Positions 7,126 through 11,966 of a DNA stretch of 11,966 bases are shown here, in pieces. Both the position numbers and the translations under genes were made by a program. The notes beneath the pieces are model-generated. The model was not told where the DNA came from. It saw only the letters and a program-made list of their open reading frames with translations, and made no database searches. The stretch spans positions 1-11,966 of the forward strand of contig RFJH01000256.1 of the NCBI GenBank assembly GCA_003694975.1, read 5' to 3'. This DNA comes from Anaerolineae bacterium (GTDB lineage Bacteria > Chloroflexota > Anaerolineae > Anaerolineales > Villigracilaceae). Each line of letters opens with the position of its first letter. The stretch's first letter is position 1.

Positions 7126-7149
7126 GAGCGTTGGTTGTAGGTCTTCAGA

Positions 7150-7165
7150 AGCGCATTAAGGCGCT
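7150..7165. terminator. Possible small hairpin between convergent genes
   Basis: AGCGC (7150-7154) and GCGCT (7161-7165) form a perfect 5-bp GC-rich stem around the loop ATTAAG. It lies in the 39-bp gap between the methyltransferase stop (7125) and the isomerase stop (7165 on the minus strand), the place for a bidirectional terminator. There is no T-run on either side and the stem is short, so intrinsic termination is uncertain. Confidence 0.25.
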
Positions 7166-8244
7166 CACCGACGTGCGCGCAGCATCTGCTTCAGGCTTTG
7201 CAACGCCTCGACTGGCGTCGGGTCTACGCCGTAGGAGATGGCGAGGTAGTAGGCGACGTAATCGCCAAAGTGTAAGGTCGTCCACATATGGGCCAGGGGA
7301 GTATCGCCGTGTGCGTCCACGAAATCGGTGCTCACGCCTTCCAGCATGAAGGCCTGTTGGGTGAGTTCGATGCGCAGGTGATTGCGGGGATGATCGGATG
7401 GGGCGCGCAGGAAGAGGGCGGCCGCCCGCGAGGAGAGCACTTCGGAAGGTTGTAACAGACCGGCCAGGGTGTTGTGGTCGGCTTCGGGGAGCGTTTCGAA
7501 GGTCGCGGCGGCCTTGGCCAGTTCGTTGATTTGTGTCTTCCAGCGGCGAGCGACGGGGGCGAGGTAGCCGGAGGCCATCACCACAACCCAGCGCCCGATC
7601 AGTTGACCGGCCAGCCGTTTGGCCGGATTGCGGATGACCGGTACATCGGCGCGCAGGGCTTCTTGTTGAGTGCGCATGGCGTCCACAGCGGCACGCAGGT
7701 CGTCTTCTGGGTCGGGGGTCAGGTTCAGGCGTGCCAGGGCTGCCAGGAGCAGGCCGAAGGAGAAGCCCACCGCAGCACGCGGTTGCCCTTTGTGCTCGAA
7801 CGTCCACAAGGGCACGTTCTTCTCATTCGCCCGTCGCGCCAATTCGCCGCCGGTGCAGATGGCCAGGGCGCGGCAACCGCGTTCCAGGGCGGTCTCGAAG
7901 GCGTCGAGGGTTTCTTCGGTGTTGCCGGAGTGGGAGGAGGCAATGACCAGGGTCTTGGCGCCGTGTGCGAAGGCGGGGAGGCCGTAATCGCGATGGACGA
8001 GGACGGGCACACGGGCGGTGGGGGCGAGGTAAGCGGCCAGCAGGTCTCCACCGATGGCCGATCCGCCCATGCCCGCGATGACGACGTGTTCTATCCGGCC
8101 ATCTCCGGCGACAAACTCTTCAAAGGATGTGCCCAACGACCAGGCAGTGGCCAGTTGTTCGGGCAGGCCGTCGATCTCGGTCAGCATGTTCTGGGTATCG
8201 AGTTCGCGGATGGAGGAAAGGTCGTCCAGGTTCATAGGGTTCAT
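7165..8244 (-). CDS. Bifunctional phosphoglucose/phosphomannose isomerase (SIS fold)
   Basis: A 359-aa member of the archaeal/bacterial PGI/PMI family (two SIS domains), interconverting fructose-6-P with glucose-6-P and mannose-6-P in sugar-phosphate metabolism. The first SIS domain has the phosphate-binding loops GMGGSAIGGDL (58-68) and ASSHSGNTEETL (102-113). The second contains LPEADHNTL (252-260), with candidate catalytic Glu254 and His257. The end DPTPVEALQSLKQML carries Lys352, matching the conserved terminal Lys region of the family. The motif usually reads PExNHN, so Asp256 replaces the more common Asn. Residue roles are by analogy with the Pyrobaculum enzyme and are not certain. The ribosome binding site on the minus strand is GAGGA about five bases from the ATG. 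The 129 bp upstream of the ATG contain a TATAAA-like element (minus strand, 8348-8343) but no clear -35, so the gene may use its own promoter or the upstream cyclase transcript. Confidence 0.92.
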   Translation of the reverse strand: MNPMNLDDLSSIRELDTQNMLTEIDGLPEQLATAWSLGTSFEEFVAGDGRIEHVVIAGMGGSAIGGDLLAAYLAPTARVPVLVHRDYGLPAFAHGAKTLVIASSHSGNTEETLDAFETALERGCRALAICTGGELARRANEKNVPLWTFEHKGQPRAAVGFSFGLLLAALARLNLTPDPEDDLRAAVDAMRTQQEALRADVPVIRNPAKRLAGQLIGRWVVVMASGYLAPVARRWKTQINELAKAAATFETLPEADHNTLAGLLQPSEVLSSRAAALFLRAPSDHPRNHLRIELTQQAFMLEGVSTDFVDAHGDTPLAHMWTTLHFGDYVAYYLAISYGVDPTPVEALQSLKQMLRARR

Positions 8245-8373
8245 CGATTCCTCGGCTTTGGAAGGAGTGGGAGAATGTTGGGGGGTGGAGGGCGTTCGGG
8301 ACGCGGTGTGAAGGCTCCGGTCTCGAAGCGAAGCGGGGAGGTTTTATAAGGAAGGGAAAGACTCCGGGCAGGG

Positions 8374-10086
8374 TTATTCTTTCAGGCCGATGACCTCGTA
8401 TACGTCTATAGGGTCGTGTTTCCCTTTGACGCGCAGAGGGGCATAAGGCTGTGCTTCCACGACGTCTTTGACGCGCTCGTAGGCTTCTTTGCTGATCAGG
8501 ATTTGGTCTCGGGCGGAGTTTTCCTGGATGCGTTTGGCCGTGTTGACGGCGTCGCCGATGGCGGTGAACTCGAGACGTTTTTCGGTGCCGATCCAGCCCA
8601 GGACGGCTTCTCCGTAGTGGATGCCTACGCCAAAGGAAAGCCGCGCCTGAGGCGGCAGTTCGGCGTGCAGGCGGCGGATGGCATCACGTAGGCGCAGGGC
8701 AGCGCGCACGGCTCGGAGGGTGTGATCGGGTTGGGGGACAGGGGCGTTGAACCAGGCCATGACGGCATCGCCGAGGAATTTATCTACCGTGCCTTCCTCG
8801 GCCAGGACGGCCTCCGCGCCCGCTGCCAGGTAGCGATTCAAGACGGCGACCAGTTCCTCAGGAGATTGCTGTTCGCTATAGGCTGTGAAGCCCCGGATGT
8901 CGGCGAAGAAGATGGTGATGTCTACGTGTTGTCCGCCGATTTGGAGGCTATCGGGGTCGATCAAGTCGAGCACCGCCGGAGAGACCATGCGTTCCAGGAG
9001 ACGGCGTTGGGCTTCCAGGCGTTTGCGCTCGGTAAGGTCATCAAGGACGATGGCGACGCCCTGGGTGTTCTGGTCGGCGTCTTTGAGGGGGGAGAGGTTC
9101 AGTCGCCAATCCACGGTGCCGCGCTCGGGCAGGGAGTGAGTGATTTCCAGCCCGATGATCGGCTCGTTCGTCTGGCGGACGATGGCCAGGCGCGGGAGAA
9201 TCTCTTCGGCCAGGGAGGGGAGGATTTCGTCCAGGCGGTGCCCGATGATTTCCGTCGCTGTGCGACCGATGATGGCTTCCGCGGCGCGGTTGCAGAGGGT
9301 GATCTGGTCCTGCACGTCTGCCGTGACGACGCCGCTGGCAATGGATGCGAAGACGTTATCCATCAGGTTCTTGAGTTCGGTGACCTCGGAGAGGGTGTGA
9401 CGGAGGGAGGCAAAGAGACGGGCGTTTTCGATGGCGACGGCAGCCTGGTTGGCGAAGGCGGTGAGGAGATCGCGCTCGGCCTCGGAGAAGATGCCGCTGC
9501 GGACGCGGTTATCAGCGTAGATTACGCCGATCAGGTCGTTTTTGACGCGGAGGGGCACGCAGAGGATGGAGCGCAGGTTGTAGGCGATAATGCTCTCCTG
9601 GCTGCCAAAGCGCGGGTCTTCCTGGGCGTTGGTGGTCAGGACGGGCTTTCCTTCTTCAATGACGCGTCGGACGACGGTGCGGCTGATGGCGAACTCGGAG
9701 GGGTTGATGGATTCTTGCTCCCAGTTGCGGGCGATGCGGATGGTCATTTCCCCTTGTTCGTCGCGCAGCATGAGGAAGCCGCGCTCGGCACCGGTCAGGC
9801 GGACGATGGTATCCATGACGATGCGGAGTACCTCGTCCAGTTCGAGCGAAGAGTTGACGACGCGCGAGATATCGGCCAGGGCGATCATGTTCTGGCGTTC
9901 CTCTTCGAAAGAGGCCACCAGGCGGCTTAACCGATACAGACGGTTCTCAATTTCGCCGAGGCTCTGGATGACCTCGGGCATCGCCGCTTCCCCCTGACTT
10001 TGGATGCGGGAACGCAGTTTGCCGATGCGCTGACTGAGGGCCAGGGTCTGGTCTTGCAAAGAGACGGGTTTGGTTTGTTCTACCAT
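8374..10086 (-). CDS. Class III adenylyl cyclase with GAF and PAS domains
   Basis: A 570-aa predicted cytoplasmic cyclase making cAMP from ATP. An N-terminal coiled coil (about 5-65) leads into a GAF domain (about 81-222), a PAS domain (about 238-350), a short linker helix (352-370) and the cyclase domain (386-567). Every expected catalytic residue is present: metal ligands Asp396 (FFADIRGF) and Asp440 (DKFLGDAVMA), adenine-selecting Lys436 and Thr508 (FTAIGDAVNT), and transition-state Asn515 and Arg519. Lys plus Thr marks class IIIb and ATP rather than GTP. No membrane helix is seen, so small-molecule or redox input through GAF/PAS is likely, though the ligand is unknown. The start at ATG 10086 is preferred, 23 bases after the transglutaminase stop. 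A TTG at 10131 in the same frame would add 15 residues and overlap the upstream gene. AAGGAG (10118-10113) is 26 bases from the ATG, so reinitiation after the upstream gene is plausible. Confidence 0.93.
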   Translation of the reverse strand: MVEQTKPVSLQDQTLALSQRIGKLRSRIQSQGEAAMPEVIQSLGEIENRLYRLSRLVASFEEERQNMIALADISRVVNSSLELDEVLRIVMDTIVRLTGAERGFLMLRDEQGEMTIRIARNWEQESINPSEFAISRTVVRRVIEEGKPVLTTNAQEDPRFGSQESIIAYNLRSILCVPLRVKNDLIGVIYADNRVRSGIFSEAERDLLTAFANQAAVAIENARLFASLRHTLSEVTELKNLMDNVFASIASGVVTADVQDQITLCNRAAEAIIGRTATEIIGHRLDEILPSLAEEILPRLAIVRQTNEPIIGLEITHSLPERGTVDWRLNLSPLKDADQNTQGVAIVLDDLTERKRLEAQRRLLERMVSPAVLDLIDPDSLQIGGQHVDITIFFADIRGFTAYSEQQSPEELVAVLNRYLAAGAEAVLAEEGTVDKFLGDAVMAWFNAPVPQPDHTLRAVRAALRLRDAIRRLHAELPPQARLSFGVGIHYGEAVLGWIGTEKRLEFTAIGDAVNTAKRIQENSARDQILISKEAYERVKDVVEAQPYAPLRVKGKHDPIDVYEVIGLKE

Positions 10087-10109
10087 GGGCCTGTTTGGAT
10101 CCGGTGAGA

Positions 10110-11966
10110 TTACTCCTTTAGTGTACCCCAAAATTTTGCCACGCGTGCGAGAATGATGCTTTTTCGCAGATGGTAGGCGGCGCGTTGGGCACGCCGTTCA
10201 TCTCCGGGGCGAGGGCTGTAAAGGTCGCGTTGGTGCTCCTCCAGGAGGATGTGAATGGCTTCGTCGGCTTCGGGGAGCAGAGCAGCGAGCATGGCGGCGC
10301 GCCGTGCGGGAGTGGCATGTGGTGGAGGGGACTCACCCAGGAGACGCAATCCCCAGTTGATGGTCTGGAAGGCGCGGGTGATGGGGGTTTGTTCGGCGTG
10401 GCGAGACCAGCGTTGCAGCCAGATGGGAGGCTCGATCCCGTGACGTTCCAGGGTACTTTGCAGACGGACCGGCAGATGGTTTGCCCAGGCGTAGCGTCGG
10501 TTGGTGTACCAGGACGCGAGCAGCACGCCCGCGCTCAGGAGACCGATCAATCCCCAGAGGAGGATGGATGGTGGGGATGGTTGAGAAATTTCCGCAGGAC
10601 GTTCTTCGGTGGGGGTCTCTATGAGGGATGGGACGTCTTGTCTCAGGGCGCGCTTTTCTTCCTCTTCGGGGGATATCCCGCCTCGTGGGCGGACCAGAGG
10701 ACGTTGACCGGCAGTCGGTTCAAACTCGACCCATCCGATGCCCGGGAAGTAAACCTCCGGCCAGGCATGGCTATCGCGTTGACGGACGATGTACGTTGAC
10801 TCCTGGATATCATACTCTCCCTCCGCAAAGCCGACCGCCAGCCGGGCAGGTACGCCGAGCGAACGCAACATGAGGACCTCTGCCGAAGCGTAGTAGTTGC
10901 AGAATCCTTGCTTCAAGTCAAAAAGCACCCACTCCAGCGGGTCCACATCGGGGGGTGGCGTGGGGATGTGCTCGCTGTATCGAATGTCGCTGCGCAGGTA
11001 GTCGGTGATGGCGGCGGCCTGATCGTAGGGGGTGGGCAGGTCACCGGCGATGGCTTGTGCCAGTTCCCGGATGCGAGGCGAAAAATTTTCAGGCAGTTGC
11101 AGATAGCGTTCTCTCACCCAGTCCGGGTAGTCTGTGCCCGCAGCACGCAGTTCGACGATGGTGGGCGATGCGAGAGCGACCTGTGAGCGGTATGTCTCTC
11201 CGGGGCCGATGGGCTTTCTGGCGTGGAGTGTTACCACGTCCGTCGTGCCATCGGGGAGTGGAAAGGCGCGCAGGGAGGCCGGTCGGCTGAACCATAGGGG
11301 CTGTGAGGCGGTGTAGAGGGCGATTTGCTCTTGCGCATAGGTGAACGCCAGGTCGGCAACTGCTTGCGAAGGGAGGACGGGTACCGCCAGTCGTTCTTGT
11401 TCTGGCTGGAAACCGATTTCCATGCCTGCTGTGGTGCTCCAGCGCCCGTTCTCATAGTGGTCGTAGACGCGGGTGCGCCAGTAGTAGCGTGGGGGGGATA
11501 TCTGGGTGGGGTTGACATGGACGGTGAAGATGACGGCGTCGCCCAGCGGGATGGCGGTGCCGAGGGGCAATTGGTCGCCGTAAAATTCTTTTCCGATCAC
11601 CTGACGAGGGTTGCGCGCCGCAGCAAACAAGTCGGAAAGGCGGTCGTTTGCTTTGCGCCAGGCTCGCGTCAGGTCGCTCCAGGCCTCGGCGGCGGGGGGG
11701 AGTTTGGAGATGGCCGGTGGGAGGAGCCATGCGGCGAAGACCAGGATGGCGGCGACCGTCAATGCGCCGCCGGTGATGTCTGCTCCGGCCTCGGGCGGTA
11801 GCAGGATGCCCGAGGCCCGCCATGCCTCTTGTCTTCTCAGATGGTGCAGTCGCCCGGCCAGAGTCAGGGCCAGGATGAGGTAAACGGCCAGGAACCAGAT
11901 GCGGGAGAGAGGGGTGGGGTCGTTGAACTGGACGATGAACACGGCCAGACCGGCGGGCAGGGTGGC
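10110..11966 (-). CDS. TgpA-like membrane transglutaminase, N-terminus beyond window
   Basis: Partial gene whose frame is open to the right edge. A GTG at 11942 gives 610 aa, but the true start and further membrane helices probably lie outside. Residues below are counted from that GTG. Hydrophobic helices lie at about 15-30 and 58-76, then an extracytoplasmic region, then the transglutaminase-like core (about 290-412) with Cys348 (KQGFCNYYAS), His392 (DSHAWPEVYF) and an acidic residue at 408 (VEFEPTAG). The third triad member is usually Asp; Glu here is common in the bacterial DUF3488/transglutaminase/DUF4129 proteins. A helix at 459-478 precedes a cytoplasmic DUF4129-like tail (490-610). Substrates are unknown; TgpA-type proteins are linked to cell-envelope function and viability in Pseudomonas. 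An acidic linker (EEEEKRA, 426-432) precedes the last helix. It ends 23 bases before the cyclase ATG, suggesting one transcript. Confidence 0.85.
   Translation of the reverse strand, partial: ATLPAGLAVFIVQFNDPTPLSRIWFLAVYLILALTLAGRLHHLRRQEAWRASGILLPPEAGADITGGALTVAAILVFAAWLLPPAISKLPPAAEAWSDLTRAWRKANDRLSDLFAAARNPRQVIGKEFYGDQLPLGTAIPLGDAVIFTVHVNPTQISPPRYYWRTRVYDHYENGRWSTTAGMEIGFQPEQERLAVPVLPSQAVADLAFTYAQEQIALYTASQPLWFSRPASLRAFPLPDGTTDVVTLHARKPIGPGETYRSQVALASPTIVELRAAGTDYPDWVRERYLQLPENFSPRIRELAQAIAGDLPTPYDQAAAITDYLRSDIRYSEHIPTPPPDVDPLEWVLFDLKQGFCNYYASAEVLMLRSLGVPARLAVGFAEGEYDIQESTYIVRQRDSHAWPEVYFPGIGWVEFEPTAGQRPLVRPRGGISPEEEEKRALRQDVPSLIETPTEERPAEISQPSPPSILLWGLIGLLSAGVLLASWYTNRRYAWANHLPVRLQSTLERHGIEPPIWLQRWSRHAEQTPITRAFQTINWGLRLLGESPPPHATPARRAAMLAALLPEADEAIHILLEEHQRDLYSPRPGDERRAQRAAYHLRKSIILARVAKFWGTLKE

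Noticed and set aside
8343..8348. TATAAA -10 for the isomerase gene (minus strand)
   Set aside because: No -35 at 16-18 bp spacing and no TGn extension; noted only within the isomerase entry.
8722..9930. 402-codon open frame on the plus strand
   Set aside because: Exactly antisense to the cyclase. The translation is Gly/Asp/Val-rich with no motif.

Overview
The window looks like a dense, GC-rich bacterial chromosome segment, most plausibly from the phylum Chloroflexota (Anaerolineae-like). This is inferred from the gene types together: a Thr/Pro/Ala-rich linker in an exported Asp-box lipoprotein, a TgpA-like membrane transglutaminase, a class III cyclase carrying GAF and PAS domains, a fused-type PGI/PMI isomerase, and a heptamer tandem-repeat tract. 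No rRNA, tRNA, CRISPR array, transposase or phage gene was seen. The content is mostly ordinary housekeeping and accessory genes, and there is no clear undescribed multi-gene system.

Layout. Positions 1-422 are lower in GC (about 43-47% in the stretches counted) and hold no convincing gene. At 423-551 (-) a 42-codon ORF has strongly coding-like base composition and faces away from an nfeD-type protease gene (579-1901, +). The two start codons are 27 bp apart and lie either side of one palindromic -10-like element, ATTATAAT. A sigma70-like promoter (1898-1926) then precedes a tight three-gene unit on + : a winged-helix protein, a three-helix membrane protein and lipoyl synthase lipA, joined by 4-base and 8-base overlaps. 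A thiolase (4011-5228) follows with its own strong ribosome binding site, and its stop codon lies inside a tract of about 16 ACTGCTC-like heptamers. After the tract come an Asp-box beta-propeller lipoprotein and a small SAM-dependent methyltransferase.

From 7165 to the right edge everything is on the minus strand. In transcription order these are a transglutaminase with membrane helices (entering from beyond the window), a GAF-PAS-adenylyl cyclase 23 bp downstream, and a phosphoglucose/phosphomannose isomerase. The + and - blocks converge at 7126-7164.

How they may work together. LipA makes lipoyl cofactor for 2-oxoacid dehydrogenases and the glycine cleavage system, and the thiolase handles acyl-CoA/acetyl-CoA, so the central part leans towards acyl and acetyl metabolism. 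The NfeD protease and the transglutaminase act at the membrane. The cyclase is predicted to be soluble, catalytically complete and ATP-specific, making cAMP under control of GAF and PAS sensing. The most worthwhile items to follow up are the divergent, apparently leaderless promoter with its unannotated 42-aa ORF, and the uncharacterised winged-helix/membrane-protein pair in front of lipA.
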